Assembly (NCBI GenBank): GCA_019802505.1
Contig: JAFMOC010000087.1
Coordinates: 1,255,001 to 1,319,000 of the forward strand
Source: Corydoras sp. C115
Lineage: Eukaryota; Chordata; Actinopteri; Siluriformes; Callichthyidae
Direction of reading: 5' to 3'
Length of the DNA: 64,000 bases
Shown: piece after piece, positions 1-13,038 of the stretch
How positions within the stretch are numbered: the first letter of the stretch is position 1
Layout: each line of letters opens with the position of its first letter
Notes under the pieces: model-generated
Seen by the model: the letters and a program-made list of their open reading frames with translations, nothing else
What the model was told of the DNA's origin: nothing
Database searches by the model: none
Translations under genes and position numbers: made by a program

Positions 1-235
1 CTATGACTGCCCCAATAATTTCTATCAAGCTAATTAAGTGTAAGACAACAATAATTACACAGTAATTGTGTTTTTCTGTGTGTCTGCTCTGCGACGGACT
101 GACTGATGGACCTACCAACGCTGATCCCCTAAATTCCATCCCATCTGCTCTGGGATCAGATCACTTTTACACCCATTTGAGCCTTTCTACAATGAGTAGC
201 TAAGAAACTAAATAACTTTGTCTACATAATCATGT

Positions 236-583
236 GGCGGCACGGTGGCTTAGTGGTTAGCATGTTCTCCTCTCAGCGCTAGAGATTCCCGGTTCGACTC
301 CCCATCTGGGTGGAGTTTCCATGTTCTCCCCGTGTCTGCGTGGGTTTCCTCCGGGATCTCCGGTTTCCTCCCACAGTCCAAAAACATGGATCAAGTCAAT
401 TGAGTTCTCCAAATTGCCCCATATAGAGTGTGTATGTGTGAGTGAGTGTGTGCCCAGCGATGGATTGGCGCCCTGTCCTGGGTGTATCTGCTCAGCGCCC
501 GAGATGTTCTCCCCTGGATGGGCATGGGGAACCCCACCGCGACCCTAATAGAGGATAAAGCGCAAGCTAATGAATGAATGAAT
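236..583 (+). mobile_element. V-SINE copy, full length
   Basis: The tRNA-like head has box A (TGGCTTAGTGG) and box B (GGTTCGA). The conserved core follows (TTCTCCCCGTG, CCTCCCACAGTCCAAA), and the tail is (TGAA)n. A perfect 12-bp TSD ACATAATCATGT flanks it at 224-235 and 584-595, giving exact borders. Confidence 0.95.
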
Positions 584-690
584 ACATAATCATGTATTTC
601 TGTATTATTTGCACTTGATTCTTCTTTGCCATCAGATAATTAAACTAATAGTTTTTACTTCCAAGGCACACCTGTTGTAATGACACCCTT

Positions 691-1119
691 TTATAGCTCC
701 TCCTCCTTCTCGGTATCCAGTGGTTTAGTGATGAGAGCTTCGGGGAGGTTCTGAGTCTTGAGGTACAGGTAAATCACATGGACCTACAGGATACTTACAG
801 TTACCAACAGTCTACAAGTGATTTGGCATTTGCATCTGAGACACAAGATGGCAGCACCGACCTGAACGTCAACCTCCTGTGAAATATCCAGACTGGACGC
901 TGGGGGGCGCATAAGAGTGGGGCCAAACACCGTGGCTAGATTACTCAGGGACATTTTATTCTGCTGTTGCCGCTCTGCAACACTGAGACAGCCATGAGGA
1001 AACATAAAAGGAGTAAACTAGAAGTGAAAAAACGTCTTAATATCAAAACAAGAAACATTTTAATGTATGTTAATGCATTATACAAATAAGAATTTAAATG
1101 TTGCTTTTGTTACTAAATG

Positions 1120-1193
<74 letters not shown>

Positions 1194-4100
1194 GCTTATA
1201 AATAAAAATAAGTAAAAATAAAAAAGCCAAATTGGATAATGATCAGGTTTGATTATTTTACAGTGTAGCTGATTTCTCCTTAACTACTTACTTGTGTTGT
1301 TCCCTCATATGTAACTCAAGCGTCTGCTAAATGACTAAATGTAAATGCAATTATATACATGACCCAGTCTATGCTTACATGATTGACATCTCACTTCCAA
1401 ACTGTACTGATACTTTGGGATATATTTTAATGGTTAATCTTTGTAAAAATTAGGAAAACAATCCTGTTTTAGAATTGCTTTACTAGCATCTTGGTCATCT
1501 TTATTTTTTGCAACTATATACTAGAAATAGATACAACAATGTATATTTACAGTGTCACTAAAATCAGTTCACTGTTGGAGCTTTTTGTCCTCTCAGCGTT
1601 ATGGATTCCCGGTTCGAATCCCCATCTGGGTGGAGTTTCCATGTTCTCCCCGTGTCCGCGTGGGTTTCCTCCGGGTTCTCGGGGTACCCCCACAGTCCAA
1701 ATACATGGATCAAGTCAATTGAGTTCTCCAAATTGCCCCATATAGAGTGTGTATGTGTGTGAGTGTGTGCCCATCGATAGATTGGTGCCCTGTCCTGGGT
1801 GTATCTGCCCAGCGCCCGAAACGTTCTCCCCTGGATGGGCATGGGGAACCCCCCCGCGACCCTACTAGAGGATAAAGCAGAAGATACTGGATGGATGGAT
1901 GGTTGCCTTAGTCTCTAATTCACACACACTGGCACACACACTATATAGTGGCAGATTAGAGCAGCCAATTCACCTTAAATTGATGTTTGGGACTGTGGGA
2001 GGAAACCATAAAATCTGGAGAAATCCCACATGGACACAAGAAGAACATGGAAACTCCATGTGTTAACCACAACCTCACCATGCTGCCCGCAAAGGTTTGA
2101 ATCAAGCATTGAATAATAGTATCAAAAAAATGTACTGTCCTGATCCAGAGTGTTAGTGAAACCACAACGTAAAAGTATTCGAAAGTCAGTTTTGAGTAAA
2201 GCAACTTCTCTTCTCCTTGTCTCTGTATAAGGACTTCATGATGGATACAACAGACAGAGATTAAACCGAAACCCCCCTGAAGTGTTCATTTATAGTTCAT
2301 CGAATAATCTTGAAACTAGAACTGACAGAACTGAGAGCAAACTAGCTACATACAGACGTAACTGAAAGTAAAGTGTCCCTGCAGTTTAAAAAGCTCTCCA
2401 TAACTGTCCACGTTTAAGCTGTCTGTCAGGGGAGATGAAATTCAATCAATGACAAAGTGCCGCAAATACAGGAAATTACCGTTTGAGGTGATGTAAGAGG
2501 AAAAGAAGAGTGTTGCAGTTGACTTTGGGGAGGGACTGTAGCTCAGATATCATGATGCTCTCTCTGAGACTCGGGTCCACAAGCTCTGAAGATACATACT
2601 GTTAGTTGGTGATCAGGTGATTGTAAGTGATAAGTTGATATTCGGTAAAAGACAAGACTGACCCATTGCCTTTGAGAGACGGTGAAAATGTGAGGTGGGA
2701 ATAACAGGCTCAGGCAGTTCTCTAAAATACAGCTTCAGGGTTCCAGACACTACGTTCACATCCATACTTCTTACTTTACTCATAGCCTCCCAGTAATCTT
2801 CAGAAAGGAACAAAAAGAATAAAACAAAGAGCAAACTAAATATTTATTTTTAACTTTCAGTAATAAATGCTCTAAAAAACATACTATTTTATATAGAAAG
2901 ATGACCACTAAGTTGGTCACATAGCTAAATAGATTTTCTTCCTCCCACAGCTCATTTCCTTCTATTTATATATGTACAGTGTGTCTTCAAAAAAGAGAAG
3001 AAGAAGCAGCGGGAGGAAGAAGCATGTTGTGCCATGTGACCTTGCTGCCATCTTGGATTTCATTACAAAATTAACGGTGTATACTATTCCACTTACCACA
3101 TAGCTGAACGTTGTAATTTTACAATTACAGACTGTAGTACATTTTCTTTGTTTTGTTAATCCCCTGTTGGTTCTCTGTTCTCTATTGGTCAGGAGCATCA
3201 CAGAACAGGTATCATGTGGGTGAGGGGGTTTCAGTGCAGCAGTGCTGCTGGAGTTTCATTTAAACACCTCAGTGACACTGCTGGGATAGGAATAATGCAC
3301 TGACCAAATAACCCCTGCTCTGTGGTGGTACTATTGGAGTCCTGACCATTAGAACAGAGTAAAGGGGACGTACACAGTATGTACTGTAGAACCCAAACAG
3401 ATGGACTACAGTCTGGAATTGTAGAACTACAAATTCCATCTTTACATGAAGTGGAACTGATCAGTAAGTGGAGCAAAAAGTGTGTCCAAACTTTTGGCTG
3501 ATACTGTATATGTATTCATGGTTAAACTTTGTGAAGATTTTTTTAAAGAACAATCCTGTTTTACACTTGCTTTAATAGCTTCTTGGTCATCTTCATTTTC
3601 TGCAACTATATTTGAAATAGACATGACTACATTTGCATTGCATTTACATTTGGTCATTTATTGGACGCTTTTATACAAAGCGACTTACAAGGTGAACACA
3701 GGGTTAATCACAAACTCCCTGCAGCAATGAGGGTTAAGGGTCTTGCTCAAGGACCCACATTGGTAACTTCAGTGGACCTGGGATTTGAACCCCCAACCTT
3801 CAGATTGATAGCCCAATGCCCTAAACACTGAACTACTACTCCCACTATGTGGGACTATGTGTATTTGTGGTGTTACTAATATTAGTACAAAGTTGGAGCC
3901 ATTTAAGTAATTATAAATTACTTAAAAAGTCATTTATTAAAAGTAATAAATTAAGATTTTAGCTTGTTGTCAATCGCACATGCCGTGCTTCAAGTGCATT
4001 CACACTTACTAGAATCAAATGCACCCTTGAGAGCTTGAATTTCACTACTAGTTCCAGAGATCCTGTAGATGCCCTCCTCCTCCAGTCCCCTCCTCTCGAC

Positions 4101-6916
4101 CTCATCCACACACGAGCGCACTATATGGGGCACCAAAACACCCTCTTGTCTAAAATAAAGGAAGAGATTTCACAAAAAGTACATCAATATGAAAAAATGT
4201 CATTTTCGATTCTAAGCAAACAAAGCATTCAGCAAACTGACAGGAAACCATCCCTGCACATGACTAACACATGCATACTTCCCACTTTGCAATACTAAAT
4301 TCTGCTATTTTGTAATATCCCTGTCCTTTTTATGTTCTTGTTTTAAAAAAATGTTTAGTTTGTCATATTTACTTATATATCTACTTCCTTAAAAACTATA
4401 AATGAAACAGTCCATCCTGAATAGTGCAGCAGATCATGTGCATAATAAAGAGGTGTAATGAGGGGTTCCACATGCATCAAGGTTTTAATTTTGCAGTTTT
4501 AAAGTGATGCACAGTGTTGTGTACCACGCATTTTAATATTGTGAAAGATGTGTTTATTAAATCCACTCCTCAGCGATTTAAAAGCTGTTTAAGGAGCAGT
4601 CATGTTAGATATATGGTGTTCAGAGGACAGCCTTCTTGTTCAGTTCTGTAGATAATGGCTGATCCTGTGCTCTTACCCGAGCTATTAAATTGGGATACTT
4701 TGTTGTTCATGGTGGATAAAAGCTGCAAAATTGAAAAGATATAAGATATCGGCTAAGTGACTCATTTCGGTTTATCAAGGATAGCAATATTTCTATTGGT
4801 ATATTTTTATTTTAAAGGAACTGCATAGTCATAACTTCTCTAATTAGCTTTAAAATGTAAAATATGACCAATTTATTTATTGCACATGCACAATATGACA
4901 GGAAAAAACACTTTGACTTGCCACAATTTTTTATATATAAAATGACAACAATCCTACCTTGCCAAAACTCCAATCAACACACAGAACACAAGTTTTTGAT
5001 GAAGAGGGGCAGGCCTGGGTGCCTCCAGTGGGTGGGGTAAGTATCGTATTGACAGTGTCACCTCAACGGAACCCATATTCATTGTGATTTTTTTCCACTT
5101 CTTTAGCATATCATCAGAGCCTAACTGTCATACAAATAACACATCTGTTGGTTAAACCCATTGTTTGTTTAATGTACGAAGTGTAGAACATGCTAAAAAA
5201 AAGTTTTTATTAAGGAAATTACTATATTTTAATGACGTCACGTTAAGTTTACAGAAACTTTAACTTTAATGACTTTAACTTTACCTAACCTCAGGATGAC
5301 CCTACCTTCAGCATAGCTCTGCCCATAATTTCCTCCTGTGACTCAGTGACACAAAAGAGATGAAGATGCTTAGCTCCATCAACTTGCAGCACCAGCTCCT
5401 ATGATCCACACACAGAAACACAGAACAGACACACAGACAGAGACACACAGAGACACATAGACACAATGCATATACAAGATTATTCTGTGAGAAAGCTTAC
5501 AATTACCAGTTTAACATTACACTTGTCTATAAAAGCACAGAAGTATGTGAGCTTGATAATAAAATCCAAAATGATTTTGATTCAGGTACAGATTACAGGT
5601 TAAAATCATTTGCATTAGTCATCTATAAGCCAGAATAACCTCCTTTCTCAGTATCTAAATGATTTTAAAGTTCATAAACACAAGCATGCGGTGAGGGATG
5701 TACCCTACAGGAAGCTGTTGATGGCTGACCAGAAAAACAGATGTACACTATGAAGATGCAGTTGATTTTTGTGTTTATTTGCTGGTTCAGAGCTTACAGT
5801 TACAAAACAAATTATTCATATTTTATTAAAGTATTAAAAAAATAAATCTTTTTAAAGCAAAACTGCCTGTATGTATTGTCCTTTCACCTGGTCCCACTGT
5901 GGTGACAGACTATAGGATGAGAGGCAAGTCTGAGCTCTTCTGTCAAAAATCTGAAAGCCATCAACCTCAACGCACACATATGCACCTGAAAAAGCATGCA
6001 TGCATGCACACACACAAACACACACACACACACACACATTCACACAGAAAAATTAAGTTAAAGGTTGAGGAAAAAAGTAAACATGCTAAACATGAGTGAA
6101 AAAGTATTTGCTGTGGTTTCATTGTTTCTTTCTATGGCACTCGTTGAGGCCAATTAAAAATGTGTCACGACAACAGCGAAGAAAAGTGAACTAGATGAAA
6201 AATGGGGAACATTAGTGAGGTTTAAGGAAGTGTATTGTTTTTTGTGAGTATTTTTTAAATGGTTTTGTATGGCAGTAACAAGCGAAAGATGTTGGGCTGC
6301 ATTGGTTTTCTAGATGTGCTTCTGGAAAGTTTGCACCTCGGTACATGAATAACTTACTGACAGGTAACTGCAGACCACAGGCAGAATGCACTATCACGCA
6401 CACACTACCACTTAAGCTGTTCTGCTCATCATCTGTGCAAAGGAGAGTGAGAGAAAAAAGTCACCTCTTATTTCCACTGTAAATTCAAATTAACCAGACA
6501 TTTGGCAGATTAAAATTCATTCATTCATTCATTATCTCCCGCTTTATCCTCTATTAGGGTCGCGGTGGGGTTCCCCATGCCCATCCAGGGGAGAACGTTT
6601 CGGGCGCTGGGCAGATAGACCCAGGACAGGGCGCCAATCCATCGCTGGGCACACATTCACTCACACAGACACACTCTATATGGGGCAATTTTTGAGAATT
6701 CAATTGACTTGATCCATGTTTTTTGGACTGTGGGAGGAAATCGGAGAACCCGGAGGAAACCCACGCAGACACGGGGAGAACATGGAAACTCCACCCAGAT
6801 GGAGATTCGAACCGGGAATCCCTAGCGCTGAGAGGCGAACCTGCTAACCACTAAGCCACCATGCCGCCCCAGGTTAAAATTAATTATTTTAATTAATTAA
6901 AATTAATGCCCCTATA

Positions 6917-6953
<37 letters not shown>

Positions 6954-9900
6954 TGAGTGAGTGTGTGCCCAGCGATAGATTGTCCTGGGTCTTCCTAGTC
7001 CCAGATATATTCTCCCCTGGATGGGCATATCAACCCTAATATAGGATTAAGCAGAAGAATGAATGAATGAACAATTATGGATTTGCAGAGGTCTAAATTA
7101 TTCAAACATAATTAAGGGGGTAATGTATTACAACTGTACTGACCAGGCTGAAGGCACCACAGGGGTAGCTGTTGAGTCATTCTTAGTTTGACACAAGAGT
7201 TAGTAAGCGAAAGCAAGTCAGGTGGCATAGTCTCCAAGTCTGCAACACACACACACACATTCACAGTTACTAATAATTTCAAAGAGCTTATTATTTTCTG
7301 ATGAATCACATCAGATCCTTCACTCACCCTGAGTTATGTGTTTATTAATGGCTTCTCTCCACTCATCAAGTTCATGTAGTGAAGGTAAATGAATGGTGTG
7401 ACTCTTTAGGGAAGGTAGAATAAAAACATGTGTTATATGGTTCCACAGACATACTGCGTGCATCTATAATTATGTGAATTGCGTGTATACGGGTTTTCAC
7501 CTTGCTGCTGGTGCTGTGGAGCTCTAAAAGAAAGGAGGGGTTATGAGTGAGAAGCCAAAGTTCACATGCTTCAAGCTTTCTTTTACAGCGATCAGAGGCA
7601 CGCGATGCAGACCCTTTGCTTTCTCTCTGTCACCAGCACAAACACAAAAAACTCACACATACACATACAGACCACACAGTTCATCAAGAACTTCTATTCT
7701 CACGCTTTTTTATACACTTCCTCCAGTGTCACTACATTAAACACCAAAGTCCTTTTTTGTATGTATGCTTGGACAACTTTATTACACCATATAATAAAAT
7801 CACACCATAAACTGCCTCAGAATACATGCAACTGTATCACTGTAGTTTTCTTTTTCTGTTTTTGACTGTCGCTGTTTCCTATTTTTGTTAGTCCCCTTGT
7901 GGTGTATTGTTGGTGTTTTAGATCTCTATGTCTCTAAAGGTCAAAACCCCAATAGTACCACCACAGAGCAGGTATTGCAGTGTCACTGAGGTGTTTAAAT
8001 AAAACTACAGCAGCACTGCTGCACTAAAACCCTCAGATCTGGCATGACCAGCGGCACCACTGAGACTCAAACGCTGATGTCCCAGAGTAGTTTGCTTCTT
8101 TAATTAATTACATACACAATTCATGGTTTCAGCTGGTTTCTAACGGTAGTAGGTGCTGCTCCCATGCCTGTAGTGAAATAGTTTGTCATATTTCTGTGCC
8201 ACATAAATAAGCTTTGTGTGTTTTTTTCCAAAGTAAAAAAAATAACTATTATAATATCATTTGAACATGAAATAAATTTCAAGTTTAATATAGATTCTCA
8301 AGCAAAAGCTCACTGTACCATGTACTGTTGAAATGCTCGTCTTAAGTGGAAGACCTTTGTTTTCATGGTACTGATTTTGAGCTGAAGTTCGGCCGATGCT
8401 TCCTGCTCTGCTGCCCAGCTCATCTTAAGCCCCGTTAATGGCATGTACCAACAAAATTTGTACCTCCTTAAACACACACACACACACACACACACCGGAC
8501 TTGTTACAAAGAACGAGTATGTCTTGTAATAATATTTCTTCTAAAAGCATCTTAAAGCTTTACCCCATACCGCCTCCCTTTGGCTTAACACACAGCAGAA
8601 GGTCTGTGTAGAGAAACAGATGACGGAGACTTCGTCCAGCCTCACAGACATCGACCACAAAGCCATCACGTACAAGCCAACGTTGCTATTAAATTGTAAA
8701 CATAAATAAAAATTACATGAAACACTTTCAAATGGGTTTTTTAAAAGTCTATTTGGATCACTGTGGTCTTTTCAGGCGACAGACAACTGCATCAAAAAAG
8801 AGGTTTCATATAGAAATGTGTAAAAAATGAATTATTTAAATAAAAAATAATATACAGAAATAATGCATTGCTTTAAAATTGTTCTTATCTAACTGAAACT
8901 GTAATGATTCAAAACAACTGGAACAATAACATAAACCTACAATGACATACAGAATATTATACAGAGTAAATGATGGTTATGTGTATTTACCCCTCCTCTA
9001 TTGAGAGTGACATGTGTCTTAGACTGTGATTCCTCATTGACACCAGACAGGAAGCCGCTTGAGATACGTAATGCTTCCTGTAGCAGCGAATAGTCCTGGT
9101 GATCAGTTGGTGTGTGTTTTAGTAGATCCTGCAGGATGACAGAATGAGATGCATTATAGTGAAAGCATGATCTGTTTTGATTACAGTACTTACAAACAGA
9201 GAAGAATTAGTCCTCAACATGTAACCCATCTGTGCAGTAAAACACACATATACACACACTATGCACGTGCGCACACGAGCCATTTATACTCTGCTAACTA
9301 ATGTACAACTGCTACAATTCCTTGTATCACAGGCTCTGTGCACTATATGTAGATGGTTGGTGCTCGTGTTGCACTATGATCCTGTAAATGTAACAACTGA
9401 AATCTACTACATTTTATTTGAGTAAATACAATAAATAAAACAGAAGACATCTCTTACATGGAGCACTAAGGTGGTCTTAGTTACCCTGTCCAGAGGCCTG
9501 TAGAGAAGAGCTGTAAAATGAAACACTGCATTAAAATGAATGACTCGTTTCAGGCAACACAGCCGTAAGACAAAACAATGCAGACTTTCCTCTTACCTTC
9601 AAAAGAGTGCTTGGTTTTGGAGCTGTCGGAACCTTTGGTGAACATGCTCTGTATATAATAAGAATGTAAAAAAAAACATGAGCTCATACCATGCATTCTC
9701 ACTCTGAAGATTATTAACTGTGGGATACACACCTGTGCAAGCGCCTGGAATCGAGGGTCCAGCTGTGTGCATTTTTTCACTATCTGAACCGCACGTTCAT
9801 AGTTATCAATAAATCCTCTGTACACCCCTAAATGGTTCACCTGATGGGATCACATCATATTACATTATGGCCACAAAACAGTTCAGACAAAAATGAAGAT

Positions 9901-12900
9901 GAAGTATATACCTACAAGTTTGTGAAAGAGGTCTCCGACTGACAGCAGAGCCACAGAATTCTCCTGTTTTTGATCCTGATATGTCTGTAGTTTAGCTTTA
10001 AGGCTGCTGTAGAACTCGCTGTGGAGATCCCTGAGCTCTGGCAGCTGGTAGAACACTGTTTGCACCTCTATTATAGACAACACCGGCTGAGATGTACTGG
10101 CCGAGGCACGGAGAGCCTTCATGGGCTGAGGAGCAAAGCAGATTGTTGTTATATAATACATAGTAGTTTACTGGAGAGTCTCTAATTAAATCATTATTAA
10201 AGTCATTGTTAAAAAATATAATAAAAAAATGTACAATTATCAAATTATTTGTTTATAGTTGTGATTTTCACAGTCAGTTTAATAGTTGAATAAAAGAAAA
10301 GAAATTTGAAGAAAAGATCTTGATTTAGAGAAAACGTCCCTATTTTACGGTAAAAAGAGTTTGCTAGGGGTTTCATAAGTAATAAAATAAACATTAAATG
10401 TGTGTGTGTGTGTGAGTGTGAGGTTGGTTATAATAAGGTTAGGGTTAACATAGGGTTAAGTCTCTATAAAATAAATAGAAGTCAATGTAAAGTCCCAACA
10501 GTGCAAAAAAAAAACTAAAAAAAAAACTAATTGTGTGTGTGTGTGTGTTACCATGAGAATGGTTTCTAGTTCATTCAGGTAGGTCTCTTCACAAATTAAA
10601 ATCTCTTTGAGTACCATCAGTCTTTTGTCCAGCATTTCATTCGGGCTTTTACAGGTCTGAAACACATGTCTCTTCATCATGAACATCATGCAGTTAAACA
10701 TTCTATTTCAGAAACACATTTAGCAGAACACTTCAGTCCTGCGGACTTTTTTCGCTAAAAATAAAGAATATTTGGCCAAAAAAAAACAACCACACTACCA
10801 GTAGAACCCACAAAGCTCATTTAAATGCATTTCATTTTTATTAATCTAAATATCTTATTTTAAATAGAATGTCTGCTACCCACCAAAGATGCTAGATGGC
10901 AAAGAAACTTTGTTTCTAGATGGCAAAATTTGTTTAAACAATTAGTCCGCAAATGTCACACATTTTTAACTTCATTTGAAAAAATACTTTACTTTATTTG
11001 AAGAAGACTTACCATTTGTAGTAAATTTTCACACTATAGTTCTTAGCTGTTGAGCTCAAAACCGCATTTAGCTGATCAACCCCTTCCCCTTTTAATTTAA
11101 TTTGAGATACAATAACAACATTGCTTTTACTTTAGCAGCATTTAATGTGCTAAATGTGGTTGCTCTGCTAGTGTGTTTGCCAATAAGCATTTATAAACAC
11201 ATTTAACAGGTTAATCGCCGTTGCTTGTGCTTATGGCTCAGTTTCAGAGTCTCCCATATGAAAGCACATTATGTTTCCCTTTATTAAGAGGCCCACTGGA
11301 CCCAGTGAATAGTTTTAATCTAGAGAAAATTCACCTGAAATAAGTTTTTGTCAGTTCTGCAAACTCTGGCTCTGCCCATTTAACGTATTTAACGGTTTTA
11401 CCTCATGAAGCCCTGGCTATTATTATCCTGCCATTTACTTATTTGTGCTGTGCAAAAAACTATTCATTTTGTGTTAAAATCCGAAACAGGTTTCTGATAT
11501 GGACTCACCGGAGTGTCTGGAAGTGGTACCATCTCAACACTGTTGTCAGGGGGCCAATCTGTCTGCTCATCAAACACATCCTGAGATAGATCTGAATCTT
11601 TTGACAAATCCTCCACTACAGGACAAGTCAGGAGAAACAAAACATATTTTGAAAACATATCATCACAGGTTACTTATAGAAAATATATAATACATACAAA
11701 TAAAAATGTTGTTGTATACAGACGTTACGGCAAAAATCATTGACACATCTGAACTACAAATGTTTGATGTATAAATGTTAGTATCGAACAAACAGGACAA
11801 CGATCTAAAGCGTATTTTACCTTACCTATTACCTAAAAGTGAAGTGTTACTTTTCTCAGAAAAGTGCAGGCAATGGGCATACCAATAGTTTCACCATAAC
11901 TATATAAGCACTCGAATGTATGCATTACAGAGAAGCTAAAGTGCAAGTGCAATGATGTTGACTCTTACTGCTGCAACTTTGTGGCCTACCATAACTGAAT
12001 TTATCAGTGTTTCAGCACAATCTTGCTTCTGGCCAATAGAATCAAGGCAATGCAATATTCAGGAACTAAACATGTACAGTACTAAACATGCATATTTATA
12101 AAACTATTTTGTAAATCACGTTACCTCAAACAGGCCCTTCTGGAAAGCTTAGCTAAGTATTATTCATTCATTCATTATCTCCCGCTTTATCCTCTATTAG
12201 GGTTGCGGTGGGGTTCCCCATGCCCATCCAGGGGAGAACGTTTCGGGCGCTGGGCAGATAGACCCAGGACAGGGCGCCAATCCATCGCTGGGCACACACT
12301 CACTCACACAGACACACACTATATGGGGCAATTTTGAGAATTCAATTGACTTGATCCATGTTTTTGGACTGTGGGAGGAAACCGGAGAACCCGGAGGAAA
12401 CCCACGCAGACACGGGGAGAACATGGAAACTCCACCCAGATGGGGATTCGAACCGGGAATCCCTAGCGGCTTAGCTAAGTATTAATTAATGATTATTCAG
12501 CTTTAATCTTTGCTTAACACTGCAGTGACATTGATTGCACTAATACAATTAGATCTCTTTGGTTGGATCCCTTTGTTGGTTCTCTATAAGTCAGGAGCAT
12601 CACAGAACAGGTATCATTTGGGTGGTGGATTGTTTATTGTCATTTCTGCAGTGACACTGATGCGGTGAGGGGGTTTCAGTGCAGCAGTGCTGCTGTAGTT
12701 TCATTTAAACACCTCAGTGACACTGCGGGGATAGGAATAATGCACCGACCAAGTAATTCCTGCTCTGTGGTGGTACTATTGGGGTCCTGAACATTAGAAC
12801 AGAGTAAAGAGGACGTACACAGTATGGTCTGTAGAACACAAACAGATTAGATGTAGATTAGATGTAGCAAAACTACATTTACAGTAAGTGGAACTGAGGT

Positions 12901-12961
12901 GCAAAAAGAAGGTGTGCAAAAAGAAGTGCAAGAGGTTAAGAGGTGCAAAAAGAAGGTGTGT

Positions 12962-13038
<77 letters not shown>

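Larger units (their letters stand above)
691..4149 (-). other. RhoGAP domain and C-terminal exons of the ABR/BCR-like gene
   Basis: Exons 18-22 encode about residues 574-771. The catalytic arginine finger lies in GIYRISG (Arg603 by my count). GTLKLYFRELPEP and NLATVFGPTL, which carry other conserved RhoGAP residues, are intact. The last exon ends with a Glu-rich tail (EKEEEL) and a TAA stop, unlike the ABR tail. All key residues for GAP activity are present, so an active Rac/Cdc42-type GAP is a reasonable inference. Confidence 0.87.
4958..7239 (-). other. C2 domain exons of the ABR/BCR-like gene
   Basis: Exons 13-17 encode about residues 398-573. SCVKLR matches ABR SCFKLR, and VCVIVHSACGL matches LHVIVHSAKGF. 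VCVEVDGF and PQWDQ match the ABR C2 strands, and EEIMGRAMLK matches the end of the domain. The last exon encodes a linker into the GAP domain. Family knowledge: C2 domains in ABR/BCR are thought to assist membrane or phospholipid contact. The calcium-binding state cannot be judged here. Confidence 0.82.

Noticed and set aside
5232..5239. Perfect CRE word TGACGTCA in an intron (another near 22904)
   Set aside because: Isolated 8-mers without CpG-rich or promoter context; expected by chance at this scale.
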